Positions 18,886 to 28,894 of a DNA stretch of 64,000 nucleotides are shown piece by piece. Source of the stretch: an uncultured Verrucomicrobiota bacterium (GTDB taxonomy: Bacteria > Verrucomicrobiota > Kiritimatiellia > CAIVKH01); the NCBI GenBank assembly GCA_937872895.1, contig CALMUP010000035.1, positions 1-64,000 of the forward strand, written 5' to 3'. How positions within the stretch are numbered: position 1 is the first letter of the stretch; each line of letters starts with the position of its first letter. The notes under the pieces were generated by a model, which saw only the letters and a list, made by a program, of their open reading frames with translations, made no database searches and was not told the origin of the DNA. The position numbers were made by a program, and so were the translations under genes.

Positions 18886-19449
18886 ATGAAACAGCCAACA
18901 GCCAACTCCATGTACGGCATGGTTGCCGAGTTCCACGACACGGAAACACTGCTCAAGGCGGCCAACCTGGTCCGTGAGGCCGGTTATACCGCCACCGATG
19001 CCTTTTCACCCATACCCGTTCATGGTCTCGTCGAGGCGTTGGGTATTCGCCGCAGCCGCCTCGCCGGCATCGTGCTGTGCGGCGGTCTCGCCGGCGCCGC
19101 GACCGGTTTCGCCCTGCAGACCTACCTGTCGGTCTTCCAGTACCCGCACGTGGTCAGTGGTCGTCCGTTGTTCAGCTGGCCAAGTTTCGTGCCGATCATC
19201 TTCGAGTTGACCATCCTGTTCTCCGCCTTTGCCGCCGTTTTCGGAATGTTCGGGCTGAACGGCCTGCCGAAGCCTTACGATCCGGTGTTCAACACCCCGG
19301 GATTTAACCGCGCCTCGACCGACGGTTTTTTCCTCTGCATCCAATCCAACGACCCGAAGTACGACCCGGCCGCCACCCGCGCCCTGCTGGAGAAGGCCGG
19401 CGCGGTCCAGGTGACCGAGGTCGCGAAGCATCCAGATGATCCCGAATAA
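18886..19449 (+). CDS. actD: Alternative complex III subunit D (DUF3341)
   Basis: The 187-residue protein begins with MYGMVAEFHDTETLLKAANLVREAGYTATDAFSPIPVHGLVEALGI, the standard DUF3341/ActD opening. Two membrane helices follow (AGIVLCGGLAGAATGFALQTYL and FVPIIFELTILFSAFAAVFGMFGL). It is a small integral subunit of alternative complex III without cofactors. ATG 18886 is eight bases after the actC stop. It ends just before actE, with actE's first in-frame ATG inside its last codons. Confidence 0.92.
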   Translation: MKQPTANSMYGMVAEFHDTETLLKAANLVREAGYTATDAFSPIPVHGLVEALGIRRSRLAGIVLCGGLAGAATGFALQTYLSVFQYPHVVSGRPLFSWPSFVPIIFELTILFSAFAAVFGMFGLNGLPKPYDPVFNTPGFNRASTDGFFLCIQSNDPKYDPAATRALLEKAGAVQVTEVAKHPDDPE

Positions 19450-19462
19450 GGACTGCACCACG

Positions 19463-20059
19463 ATGGCCCACTTCACCAAACAGACCCTGGCCCTGGCCGC
19501 GATCGGCGCGACCGTGCTGCTCGCCGGCACCGGCTGCGAGCTGCGACAGGCCATGTACGACCAGCCGAAGCTCCGCCCGATGAAAGCCAGTGAATTTTTC
19601 GAGGACGGCAAGGCCTCCCGCCTGCCCGTCGAAGGCACCGTCGCCCGCGGCCACCTGCAGGACGACCCGCACCTGTTCGACGGACGCATCGACGGCCAGT
19701 TCGCCGACTCGTTCCCGTTCGAGATCACCGACGAGGTCATGAAACGCGGCCAGCAGCGCTACAACATCTTCTGCGCCCCCTGCCACGACGCCGCCGGCAC
19801 CGGCAACGGCATGATCGTGCGCCGCGGCTTCAAGCAGCCCACCTCCTTCCACGACCAGCGCCTCGTCGACTCCCCCGAAGGCTACTACTACAACGTCATC
19901 CGCAACGGCTTCGGTGTCATGATGGACTACTCGGCCCAGATCCCGGTCAAGGACCGCTGGGCGATTATCGCCTACATTCGCGCCCTCCAATACGGCCAGC
20001 GCGCCTCGCTGGCCGATGTGCCGGAACAGTTCCGGGCCGACCTGGAGGCCGTACGGTAA
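19463..20059 (+). CDS. actE: Alternative complex III subunit E, monohaem cytochrome c lipoprotein
   Basis: The 198-residue protein has a lipoprotein signal (LAAIGATVLLAGTGC), then the ActE-type MYDQPKLRPM sequence and a single haem site CAPCH in RYNIFCAPCHDAAGTGNGMI. A distal MMDYSAQIPVKDRW methionine is a probable axial ligand. It is the membrane-tethered terminal cytochrome of the complex. ATG 19463 follows AATAAGGACTG; an upstream in-frame ATG at 19436 lies inside actD and would spoil the signal peptide. Confidence 0.92.
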   Translation: MAHFTKQTLALAAIGATVLLAGTGCELRQAMYDQPKLRPMKASEFFEDGKASRLPVEGTVARGHLQDDPHLFDGRIDGQFADSFPFEITDEVMKRGQQRYNIFCAPCHDAAGTGNGMIVRRGFKQPTSFHDQRLVDSPEGYYYNVIRNGFGVMMDYSAQIPVKDRWAIIAYIRALQYGQRASLADVPEQFRADLEAVR

Positions 20060-20065
20060 AAGGTT

Positions 20066-21238
20066 ATGGAATCCCACGTTGATCTGAAAAAATTGAAAAG
20101 CATCGCGCTGCCTGTCGGCGTGATCGGACTCGCCGCCAGCGCGTACGGCTACACCCAGAACCACGACGCCTTCGCCGTCTCCTGGCTGATGGGCTGGACC
20201 TTCTGGTTCTTCCTGACCCTCGGCTCGCTCGGCTGGCTGATGATCTACCACCTGACCAGCGGCCGCTGGGGCTTCGTGCTGCAGCGCCCGTTCGAGGCCG
20301 CCGCCCGCCTGATGCCGGCCATGCTGCTGCTGTTCGTCCCGGTGCTGTTCTCGATGCACAGCCTGTACGAATGGACCCACGAACACGTCATTGCCCACGA
20401 TGAACTGGTGCAGCACAAGCTGCCCTACCTCAACCCGACCGGCTTCTACATCCGCTTCGGGGTCTACGCGGTGATCTGGACCGTTTTGGCCTTCGCCCTC
20501 AGCAACCTCTCCCGCCGCGCCGATGCGAACGGCAACCCGGAAACCGTGCGCAAGCTGCGCGTGATTTCCGCCCCCGGCATCCTGATCTACTCGCTCGCCG
20601 CCACCTTCGCCTCGTTCGACTGGTACATGTCGCTCGAGCCGCACTGGTTCTCGTCGATCTACGGCGCGATCTTCATGGTCTCCGGCGGCCTGCTCACCAT
20701 GCTGTTCATGGCCGTGCTCGCCCACCACCTCGCGCAGCGCGAACCGATGAAGGGTGTCATCACCACCCAGCAGTTCCACGACTTCGGCAACTGGTGCTTC
20801 GCCTTCACCATCCTGTGGACCTACATGAATTTCGTGCAGTTCCTGATCATCTGGTCGGGCAACCTCTACGAGGAAACCTTCTGGTACATGAAGCGCGCCA
20901 AGGGCGGCTGGATCGAGTTCTCGGCAGTCATGTCCATCATGCTGTTCTTCGTGCCGTTCTTCCTGTTCCTGTTCCGCAACAACAAGCGCAACTCGAAGGT
21001 CCTGGCCTCGATCGCGCTGGTCATCTTCGTCGCCCGCTACCTGGAAGTGCAGTGGATGATCGCCCCGACCTTCGCCTTCCGCGCCGACGTCGCATTCCAC
21101 TGGATGGACCTGGCCGCGGTGGCCGGTATCGGCGGCCTCTGGCTCTGGCTGTTCGCCAACGGCCTGAAGAAGGCTCCGCTGCTTTCCGGCGACGCCCGTT
21201 TCGTTGAATTTGCCAAGGGTGACAAGGCAGGACACTGA
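20066..21238 (+). CDS. actF: Alternative complex III subunit F, membrane protein
   Basis: The 390-residue polytopic protein has about ten helices (for example FAVSWLMGWTFWFFLTLGSLGWLMIYHLTSGRWGFVLQRPFEAAARLMPAMLLLF). It matches ActF, the second NrfD-related subunit: LYEWTHEHV, FASFDWYMSLEPHWFSSIYGAIFMVSG, and TILWTYMNFVQFLIIWSGN with EETFWY close behind. With ActC it forms the membrane core; proton transfer roles have been proposed for the family. AAAAGGTT precedes the ATG. The next gene starts two bases after its stop. Confidence 0.93.
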   Translation: MESHVDLKKLKSIALPVGVIGLAASAYGYTQNHDAFAVSWLMGWTFWFFLTLGSLGWLMIYHLTSGRWGFVLQRPFEAAARLMPAMLLLFVPVLFSMHSLYEWTHEHVIAHDELVQHKLPYLNPTGFYIRFGVYAVIWTVLAFALSNLSRRADANGNPETVRKLRVISAPGILIYSLAATFASFDWYMSLEPHWFSSIYGAIFMVSGGLLTMLFMAVLAHHLAQREPMKGVITTQQFHDFGNWCFAFTILWTYMNFVQFLIIWSGNLYEETFWYMKRAKGGWIEFSAVMSIMLFFVPFFLFLFRNNKRNSKVLASIALVIFVARYLEVQWMIAPTFAFRADVAFHWMDLAAVAGIGGLWLWLFANGLKKAPLLSGDARFVEFAKGDKAGH

Positions 21239-21240
21239 TC

Positions 21241-21930
21241 ATGAGCGAACACCATTCACAGGAAAACGACTACACCGACAGCGATATCCGGCTCCGGCCC
21301 CTGGTGATCTTCCTGGTCGCCACCCTCGTCGTCGCCGCGCTGACCATCGTGGGCGTGAAACTCCTGTTCAACCACTACCACGCCACCTCCGGGCAGATCA
21401 TCGCCGATGTGGAACGCCAGATGCTCGAGGCCCGTCCCACCAATGCCGTCGTCGAAGGGCTGGGGGAGGCCACCGAGGCGATGCGCCGGATGAAGCTTGA
21501 AGTCGCCGCCCGCCTCGACGGATACCGCAAGATCGAGGGCACCGACTTCGTCCAGATCCCGATCGATCTCGCCATGCAGAAGGTCGTCGCCCAGGGCCTT
21601 CCGGTCCGTGCCGCGGTCAAGGCCGCCGCCGAGGAAACCCCGGTCCAGGCCGGCCAGCGCCTGTTCGCCGAACTCGGCTGCATCGCCTGCCATGGTGCCG
21701 TCGCCGGCGCGCTCGGCCCCAGCCTGACCGGCGTCTATGGCCACGAGGTGGACCTGGCCGATGGCCGCAAGGTCCTCGCCGATGAAGCCTATGTCCGCGA
21801 GTCGATCCTCGAACCGATGGCCTCCGTCGTCGCCGGCTACGCCCCGGTCATGCCCGCCTTCAAGGGCATCGTCACCGATGACCAGCTCGACAAGCTGGTC
21901 GCCTACATCAAGAGCATCGGCACCCCGTAA
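21241..21930 (+). CDS. Membrane-anchored monohaem cytochrome c, partner of the oxidase operon
   Basis: The 229-residue protein has an N-terminal helix (LRPLVIFLVATLVVAALTIVGVKLLF), a charged linker with predicted helix (about 55-130), and a C-terminal cytochrome c domain with CIACH and a distal YAPVMPAFKG methionine. The last ~95 residues are strikingly like the cytochrome domain at the end of subunit II in this operon: both carry ETPVQAG.RLFAELGCIACH, GALGP.L.GV.GHEV and L..YIKS. It may shuttle electrons from alternative complex III to the caa3 oxidase. Position between actF and sco supports this. Confidence 0.85.
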   Translation: MSEHHSQENDYTDSDIRLRPLVIFLVATLVVAALTIVGVKLLFNHYHATSGQIIADVERQMLEARPTNAVVEGLGEATEAMRRMKLEVAARLDGYRKIEGTDFVQIPIDLAMQKVVAQGLPVRAAVKAAAEETPVQAGQRLFAELGCIACHGAVAGALGPSLTGVYGHEVDLADGRKVLADEAYVRESILEPMASVVAGYAPVMPAFKGIVTDDQLDKLVAYIKSIGTP

Positions 21931-21939
21931 CCCACGACC

Positions 21940-22794
21940 ATGTTCCGATCCCTATCCATCCTGGTGCTCCTGCTCCTCGCCACCCACGCGGCGTCGGCCA
22001 AACCCGGCTTTACCGAGAAGCCTGACTACTCCCGGACCATCCGCGACGTGCCCGACGCGATGAAGCGCGCCGGTTTCGAGCAGCGCCACAATGCCCAGCT
22101 CCCGCTCGACACCGTCCTGCGCAACGAGAAGGGCGAGTCGATCACCCTCGGTTCGTTGTTCGACGACCGCCCGGTATTGCTCAACTTCGTCTACTTCAAC
22201 TGCCCGATGCTGTGCAACGTGATCCTGAACAGCCTGTGCGACACGCTGAAGGATGTCCCGTTCACGCCAGGCGTCGACTACCAGATCATCACCGTCAGCT
22301 TCGACCACACCGAAGGCCACGAACTCGCCGCCGCCAAGAAGGCGAACTACCTCGAGTACCTGGGCAAACCCGAAGCCGCCGCCGGCTGGCATTTCCTTAC
22401 CGGCGATGAGGCCGCCATCCAGGCCCTGACCTCCGCCGCCGGCTTCACCTTCGCCTGGGACGAGCAACGCCAGGAATACGCCCACGCCAGCGGCATCATG
22501 CTCGCCACCCCGCAGGGCCGCCTGTCCCATTACTTCTTTGGCGTGATGTACGAACCGCGCGATGTCCGCCTCGGCCTGGTCGACGCCTCCGCCGGCAAGA
22601 TCGGCAGCCCGCTCGACCGCGTGCAACTGCTGTTTTGCTACCACTACAATCCGGCCATGGGCACCTACTCGTTCGCGGTGTTCCGCGTACTCAAGCTCGG
22701 CGGCATCCTGACCATCGCCGCCCTCGGCCTCTTCATGGGACTTTCATTGGCACAGGAAAAGAAGCAGCGGACGATGCAGGCGTCGCACGCCTGA
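21940..22794 (+). CDS. SCO1/SenC-family copper chaperone, membrane anchored at the C-terminus
   Basis: The 284-residue protein has a signal peptide (MFRSLSILVLLLLATHAASA) and a thioredoxin-like domain with the copper-binding CPMLC motif in NFVYFNCPMLCNVIL. A distal His lies in YAHASGIMLATPQG. A C-terminal membrane helix (VLKLGGILTIAALGLFMGLSLA) is unusual compared with classic N-anchored SCO1 but common in this family branch. It would deliver copper to the CuA site of the downstream subunit II. A second, soluble SCO protein is encoded at 34972 in the nitrite-reductase cluster. Confidence 0.9.
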   Translation: MFRSLSILVLLLLATHAASAKPGFTEKPDYSRTIRDVPDAMKRAGFEQRHNAQLPLDTVLRNEKGESITLGSLFDDRPVLLNFVYFNCPMLCNVILNSLCDTLKDVPFTPGVDYQIITVSFDHTEGHELAAAKKANYLEYLGKPEAAAGWHFLTGDEAAIQALTSAAGFTFAWDEQRQEYAHASGIMLATPQGRLSHYFFGVMYEPRDVRLGLVDASAGKIGSPLDRVQLLFCYHYNPAMGTYSFAVFRVLKLGGILTIAALGLFMGLSLAQEKKQRTMQASHA

Positions 22795-22825
22795 CCCCGG
22801 CCGCGGGCGACGGGAATTGGAATGT

Positions 22826-23758
22826 ATGAACTTGTTATTTGATCTATTGCCGGTACAGGCCACCGAATATGCGAAGCAGGTCGACGCCCTCTACCTGTTC
22901 ATCCTCGCCATCAGCGCCTTTTTCACCCTGCTGTTCGTCGGCCTGCTGGTCGGCTTCACCCTGAAGTACCGTCGCCGCACGAACGACGAACGCCCCGAGC
23001 CGCCGCACGAGCACTACACCCTCGAACTGGTCGGTGGCGCCGTGCTGCTCGCCCTGCTGATGGGCATGTTCTTCTGGGGCGCGAAGTTGTATTTCAAGGC
23101 CCAACGCCCTCCGGCCGATGCGATGGAGGTCCTGGTCAGCGGCAAGCAGTGGATGTGGAAACTCCAGCACCCCTCGGGCAAAAAGGAAATCAACACCCTT
23201 CATGTGCCCATCGGCAAGGCGGTCAAGCTGAGCATGACCTCCGAGGACGTGATCCACAGCTTTTTCATCCCGGCCTTCCGCGTGAAGAACGACGTGCTGC
23301 CCGGCCGTTACACCCAGGTCTGGTTCAAGCCCGAACAGGAGGGCACCTTCCACCTGTTCTGCGCGGAATACTGCGGCAACGAGCACAGCCGTATGATCGG
23401 TTACGTGCGCGTGCTCAGCCAGGACGCCTACGATCGCTGGACGCAGAACCTCGGCGATGCCGACGAAACCCCGGTGCAGGCCGGCGGCCGCCTCTTTGCC
23501 GAACTCGGCTGCATTGCCTGCCACCGCCCTGATGCCGGAGCCCTCGGCCCCGACCTGGCCGGCGTGTTCGGCCACGAGGTCGCCCTGTCCGACGGGACAA
23601 CCCTGATCGCCGACGAGGATTACCTCCGCGAATCGATCCTGGTCCCACAGGCCAAGCTGGTCGCCGGATACGCCCCGATCATGCCGACCTTCCAGGGCTC
23701 GGTGAACGAGGAGCAACTCGCCCAGCTGATCACCTACATCAAGAGCCTTTCCAACTAA
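22826..23758 (+). CDS. coxB: Cytochrome c oxidase subunit II with fused cytochrome c domain (caa3 type)
   Basis: The 310-residue protein has two N-terminal helices (ALYLFILAISAFFTLLFVGLLVGFTL and LVGGAVLLALLMGMFFWGAKLYF), then a cupredoxin domain with the binuclear CuA ligands in FCAEYCGNEHSRMIG plus His in DVIHSFFIPAFRVKND. A C-terminal cytochrome c domain has CIACH and a YAPIMPTFQG methionine. The fused haem makes this a caa3-type oxidase. ATG 22826 is chosen over an upstream TTG at 22817. It follows sco by 31 bases and precedes coxA by 18. Confidence 0.94.
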   Translation: MNLLFDLLPVQATEYAKQVDALYLFILAISAFFTLLFVGLLVGFTLKYRRRTNDERPEPPHEHYTLELVGGAVLLALLMGMFFWGAKLYFKAQRPPADAMEVLVSGKQWMWKLQHPSGKKEINTLHVPIGKAVKLSMTSEDVIHSFFIPAFRVKNDVLPGRYTQVWFKPEQEGTFHLFCAEYCGNEHSRMIGYVRVLSQDAYDRWTQNLGDADETPVQAGGRLFAELGCIACHRPDAGALGPDLAGVFGHEVALSDGTTLIADEDYLRESILVPQAKLVAGYAPIMPTFQGSVNEEQLAQLITYIKSLSN

Positions 23759-23776
23759 TCACCGGAACCACGAACC

Positions 23777-25430
<1,654 letters not shown>

Positions 25431-25438
<8 letters not shown>

Positions 25439-26096
25439 TTCCCGTCCATCGTACCTCGCGCACCACTTCGATCACCTCGAGCAGCAGAAGCAGTCCGCCA
25501 CCCTCGGCATCTGGCTGTTCCTGATCACCGAAGTGATGTTCTTCGGCGGCCTGTTCCTCGGCTACATCGTGTACCGCGGCCTGTTCCCGGAAGCCTGGCA
25601 CCTCGGCAGCAGCAAGCTCGACATCGCCCTCGGCGCAACCAATACCGTCGTGTTGATCTTCTCGAGCTTGACCATGGCCCTGGCCGTCCGCTCCGCCCAG
25701 GTCGGCAACCGGAAGGGCTGCGCGAACTTCCTGCTCGCCACCATCATCCTCGGCTCGATGTTCCTCGGCATCAAGGCGATCGAGTACGGCCACAAGTTCT
25801 TCCCCGGCCCGGACAGCCACTACTTCCTGGTTCCCGGCGCGAACTTCTCCCTGGCCAGCCCCTACGCCGACCAGGTCCAGATCTTCTTCTCGTTCTACTT
25901 CACCATGACCGGCATGCACGCGATCCACATGATCATCGGCATCGGCATCCTGATCTGGCTGTATGTCAAGGCCCTCAAGGGTTCGTACCACGAGCACTAC
26001 TACAACCCGGTTGAAGTGACCGGCCTGTACTGGCATTTCGTCGACATCGTCTGGATCTTCCTCTTTCCCTTGCTCTACCTCATCGGGAGACACTAA
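25431..26096 (+). CDS. coxC: Cytochrome c oxidase subunit III
   Basis: The 221-residue protein has about five to six helices. Subunit III wording is clear: [56 protein letters not shown], and [31 protein letters not shown] 25431 overlaps the coxA stop by 8 bases (upstream in-frame start codons lie inside coxA). The gene is followed directly, without a gap, by subunit IV at 26097. Confidence 0.93.
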
Positions 26097-26471
26097 ATGG
26101 ACCACCCCGTCGTCCCAGTTAAGACCTACCTGACCATCTTCGGCGCCCTGATGGTGCTGACCGCCCTGACCGTCTGGGTCGCCTTCATCGACTTCGGCCA
26201 CGGCCTGCTCAACGACACCGTGGCCATGTCCATCGCCGTGCTGAAGGCCCTGCTCGTGCTGGTGATCTTCATGCACCTGAAGTACTCGGCGAAGATCCTC
26301 TGGCTCATCGCCGGTTCGTCGGTGATCTGGATGATCATCATGATCGGCCTGACCCTGACCGACTACCGTTCCCGCGAATGGATCGAAAGCCAGGCCCACC
26401 GCGCCATCCCGTGGGCCTCGAACCCGCCGATCGAGCAGCCGGCCCCGGTCGCCGACGACGGCCACCACTGA
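26097..26471 (+). CDS. coxD: Cytochrome c oxidase subunit IV (small caa3 subunit)
   Basis: The 124-residue protein has three hydrophobic helices (LTIFGALMVLTALTVWVAFI, AMSIAVLKALLVLVIFMHL and ILWLIAGSSVIWMIIMIGLTL). The KALLVLVIFMHLKYS stretch is typical of the COX4_pro/prokaryotic subunit IV family, which stabilises the oxidase without carrying cofactors. The tail is long and Pro/His-rich. It directly abuts coxC and is 41 bases before haem O synthase. Confidence 0.9.
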   Translation: MDHPVVPVKTYLTIFGALMVLTALTVWVAFIDFGHGLLNDTVAMSIAVLKALLVLVIFMHLKYSAKILWLIAGSSVIWMIIMIGLTLTDYRSREWIESQAHRAIPWASNPPIEQPAPVADDGHH

Positions 26472-26512
26472 GCCGCGCTGGACTTCCGGCGCGGATGGGC
26501 GAGGGTAAGGGC

Positions 26513-27403
26513 ATGACGGACGAAGCACTTCAACCGGTCGCGATGAGCGAGGCCTTCCGCGAGCTGGTCAAGCCCCGCATCGTGACCATGGTCCTCGTCA
26601 CCACCGCGATCGGGTACTTCCTCGGCGGCGATGGATTCACCGGCCTGCTGACCCTGCTCCTGACCCTGATGGGCACCGGCCTCGCCGCCGGTGGTTCCGC
26701 CGCGCTGAACAATTACCTCGAACGCGACAGCGATGCCCACATGCCCCGCACCCGCAACCGTGTGCTTCCCTCCGGCCGCATCGAACCCGCCCACGCCCTC
26801 GCCTTCGGTATCCTGATGGTCCTGTCCGGTGTGTCCCTGCTCGCCTGGCTGGTGAACCTGCTCGCCGCCTTCCTCGTCCTGCTGACCGCGTTCCTCTACG
26901 TGCTCGTCTATACGCCGATGAAGAAGCATTCGTGGCTGAACACCCCGATCGGCGCGATTCCCGGCGCCCTGCCGACCATGGTGGGGTGGGCGGCCGCTGC
27001 CGGTGAGCTGTCCGCCGGCGCCTGGATGCTCTTCGCCATCCTGTTCATCTGGCAACACCCGCACTTCTACGCCATCGCCTGGATGTACCGGGAGGACTAC
27101 CGGCTGGCCGGCTTCAAGATGCTATCCGTGGTCGATCCCTCCGGCCGCCGCGTCTTCCGCCAGGCCATCGGCTTCTCCCTGCTGCTGATCCCCGTATCGA
27201 TGTCCCTGACCTGGCTGAAGATCACCGGGGATTTCTACCTGGTCGGGGCCATCCTCGCCGGGGCCGGCCTGCTCGCCGCTTCGGTCATGCTCTGGAACCT
27301 CCAGACCCGCGCCGCCGCCCGCCGTGTCCTGATGGCCTCGGTGCTCTACCTGCCCCTGCTGCTCGCCCTGATCGTCATCGACGCCGGCCTGCTCGGCCGC
27401 TGA
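26513..27403 (+). CDS. ctaB: Protohaem IX farnesyltransferase (haem O synthase)
   Basis: The 296-residue UbiA-family membrane prenyltransferase has the first Asp-rich motif in NNYLERDSDAHMPRTRNR and the second in MYREDYRLAGFKML. Helices include LLTLLLTLMGTGLAAGGSAAL and a VYTPMKKHSWLNTPIGAIPGALPTMVGW segment characteristic of CtaB. It farnesylates haem b to haem o, the precursor of haem a for the caa3 oxidase. No ctaA haem A synthase is seen in the window. GAGGGTAAGGGC lies before ATG 26513, and the longer frame from 26378 overlaps coxD. Confidence 0.94.
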   Translation: MTDEALQPVAMSEAFRELVKPRIVTMVLVTTAIGYFLGGDGFTGLLTLLLTLMGTGLAAGGSAALNNYLERDSDAHMPRTRNRVLPSGRIEPAHALAFGILMVLSGVSLLAWLVNLLAAFLVLLTAFLYVLVYTPMKKHSWLNTPIGAIPGALPTMVGWAAAAGELSAGAWMLFAILFIWQHPHFYAIAWMYREDYRLAGFKMLSVVDPSGRRVFRQAIGFSLLLIPVSMSLTWLKITGDFYLVGAILAGAGLLAASVMLWNLQTRAAARRVLMASVLYLPLLLALIVIDAGLLGR

Positions 27404-27459
27404 GCCGCTCCTCCGAACCCCGCCTTGTACCCGATCCGGGGTTGGACTATGATCAGCCT

Positions 27460-27675
27460 ATGAAGGTTGATTCCTCCATTCCCAAGACGACGCTGTGGCC
27501 CCGCCACCCGACCGTGGTGCGGTTGCCCCGCATCGCCAACCTTCCCCGCATACCCTCCCGCAAGTTCAGCTCCCACCAGGAATTCAACGCGTGGAAGCAA
27601 GCCCTGTGCCTCGACATCATCCGCAACGGTGGCTTCCAATGGGAGCGAAACCCGGATACTGGCCATTCCGCCTGA
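27460..27675 (+). CDS. Small conserved-looking hypothetical protein (71 aa)
   Basis: A short basic protein reads MKVDSSIPKTTLWPRHPTVVRLPRIANLP, ends in KFSSHQEFNAWKQALCLDIIRNGGFQWERN, and fits between ctaB and the DUF420 gene on the same strand. The HxEFNAWK...L...I.RNGG..W pattern is reminiscent of tiny proteins seen in Verrucomicrobiota-type genomes, but I cannot name a family. It has no signal or membrane segment. The ribosome site is weak. Coding is supported by position and protein-like composition only. Confidence 0.5.
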   Translation: MKVDSSIPKTTLWPRHPTVVRLPRIANLPRIPSRKFSSHQEFNAWKQALCLDIIRNGGFQWERNPDTGHSA

Positions 27676-27693
27676 GTGTGCTACACTACGCGC

Positions 27694-28236
27694 ATGAACC
27701 GTTTGAATTCCGGAACCGACCGCAAGGCCATCGTGGCCATCGGCATCGTCAGCCTGCTCGTCTTCGCCGCCGTCGTCGTCCTCTCGCTCCTGCCCAAGGC
27801 CGAATCGATTCCGGGCTGGGCCACCCGCCTGCCCTCGCTGAATGCGACCCTGAATTCGATCTGCACCGTGCTGCTGGTCGCCTCGTGGGTCGCGATCAAA
27901 CGCGGCCGCCCGGACCTCCATAAGAAACTGAACCTGACCACCTTCGCCCTGTCCTCGGCGTTCCTCGTCTCGTACGTGATCTTCCACGCCTTCGGCACCG
28001 AGACCCGGTACCCTGCCGACCACCCGTGGCGTCCGGTGTACCTGACCATCCTGATCTCGCACATCATCCTCGCCGCCGGTGTGCTGCCCCTGGTGCTGCT
28101 GTCGTTCTACTGGGCGCTGGTCGGCCAGTTCGAACGCCACCGCCGCGTGGTGCGTTTCAGCTTCCCGATCTGGCTCTACGTAACCACCACCGGCGTGATC
28201 GTCTACCTGATGATCTCGCCGTATTACCCCTTCTGA
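27694..28236 (+). CDS. DUF420 membrane protein (cytochrome oxidase-associated)
   Basis: The 180-residue polytopic protein has four to five helices and conserved His residues: WATRLPSLNATLNSICTVLLVASWVAIKRGRPDLHKKLNLTTFALS, YVIFHAFG, and LTILISHIILAAGVLPLVLLSFYWAL with ERHRRVVRFSFPIWLYVTTTGVIVYLM. This is the YozB/DUF420 family (CtaM-like), often found at the end of caa3/cytochrome oxidase operons and linked to oxidase maturation. An in-frame alternative start lies at 27676. Its 3' end overlaps by 13 bases the convergent zinc-ribbon gene. Confidence 0.87.
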   Translation: MNRLNSGTDRKAIVAIGIVSLLVFAAVVVLSLLPKAESIPGWATRLPSLNATLNSICTVLLVASWVAIKRGRPDLHKKLNLTTFALSSAFLVSYVIFHAFGTETRYPADHPWRPVYLTILISHIILAAGVLPLVLLSFYWALVGQFERHRRVVRFSFPIWLYVTTTGVIVYLMISPYYPF

Positions 28237-28418
28237 TCCGGCTCATCGCGCCGTCCCGCCTCCGGTTCATCGTCGACGCACGACAGGTCATCCGCCCCGA
28301 ACTCCTGGCAACACGACGAGCGGATGTCGTAGCAGGCGCGGCAGATCGCCACCCCGCCCAGTTGCTCACCCGTCCGCTCGCCGCAGCGGACACACGGTTT
28401 CTCCTCGACGGAACTCAC
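28224..28418 (-). CDS. Small zinc-ribbon protein translationally coupled to HxlR regulator
   Basis: The 64-residue protein has a GTG start and reads CVRCGERTGEQLGG, then ICRACYDIRSSCCQEF. Cys9, Cys12, Cys26 and Cys29 make a CxxC-x13-CxxC zinc ribbon, with further cysteines at 36-37. The GTG overlaps the TGA of the HxlR gene as GTGA, and GGGAG sits just upstream, so the two are translated together. The acidic tail (DDEPEAGRRDEPDQKG) is disordered-looking. It may be an accessory or metal sensor for the regulator. The upstream-extended frame to 28670 is a shadow of hxlR. Confidence 0.72.
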   Translation of the reverse strand: MSSVEEKPCVRCGERTGEQLGGVAICRACYDIRSSCCQEFGADDLSCVDDEPEAGRRDEPDQKG

Positions 28419-28744
28419 GGCTTCTCCCGTTCGTCGTTGAAGGATTTCAGCTGCACGAGGATCCCGGCCAGCTTGTGGCCGTCCCGGGTGAGGTCGTAGT
28501 CCACCCGCGCCGGGAGTCCGGGGTATTCGGTGCGCCGAATCATGCCGAATACCATCAGCTTGCGCAGCCGCTCGTTCAGCACTTTCGTGGAAATCCCGGG
28601 AATATACCGCTCCAGCTCGCCCGGACGTTTCACCCCTTCCGCGATGGCCGCAACCACCGCCGAACTCCACTTGCAGCCGATCACATCCTCGAGCCGGTGG
28701 TAGGAGGTGCGCTCGTTCAGCGGGATGAACTTCCGTTTGCCCAT
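28415..28744 (-). CDS. HxlR-family winged-helix transcriptional regulator
   Basis: The 109-residue protein shows the HxlR pattern: DVIGCKWSSAVVAAIAEGVKRPGELERYIPGISTKVLNERLRKLMVFGMIRRTEYPGLPARVDYDLTRDG. Cys near the start of the fold (GCKW) is the residue used by redox- or aldehyde-sensing HxlR members. Divergent transcription from a CPVC redox protein gene, with direct repeats between them, suggests it controls that gene and itself. ATG 28744 is chosen; the frame extending to 29095 would overlap the divergent gene. Confidence 0.88.
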   Translation of the reverse strand: MGKRKFIPLNERTSYHRLEDVIGCKWSSAVVAAIAEGVKRPGELERYIPGISTKVLNERLRKLMVFGMIRRTEYPGLPARVDYDLTRDGHKLAGILVQLKSFNDEREKP

Positions 28745-28781
28745 GTGCCCATCCTGCGCCTGAAGGCGCCTCCTGTCACCC

Positions 28782-28825
28782 GGTAACTTTTTGGTGCCCT
28801 CCCTCCCGTGAAGTGCCCTCTTACC
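28782..28825. promoter_or_regulatory. Candidate HxlR operator/divergent promoter region
   Basis: GGTAACTTTTTGGTGCCCTC at 28782-28801 and AGTGCCCTCTTACC at 28812-28825 contain the direct repeat GTGCCCTC and inverted ends GGTAA...TTACC. HxlR-type operators commonly have such spaced short repeats in divergent intergenic regions. It lies 38 bases upstream of the HxlR ATG and 70 upstream of the redox gene ATG. Pattern only. Confidence 0.5.
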
Positions 28826-28894
28826 GCCATCACGCCGTGGCGTAGGGTAGGGATGCCGGTCCATGGTGGGCCGGTGAAACCAGGAGAAGAAGCC

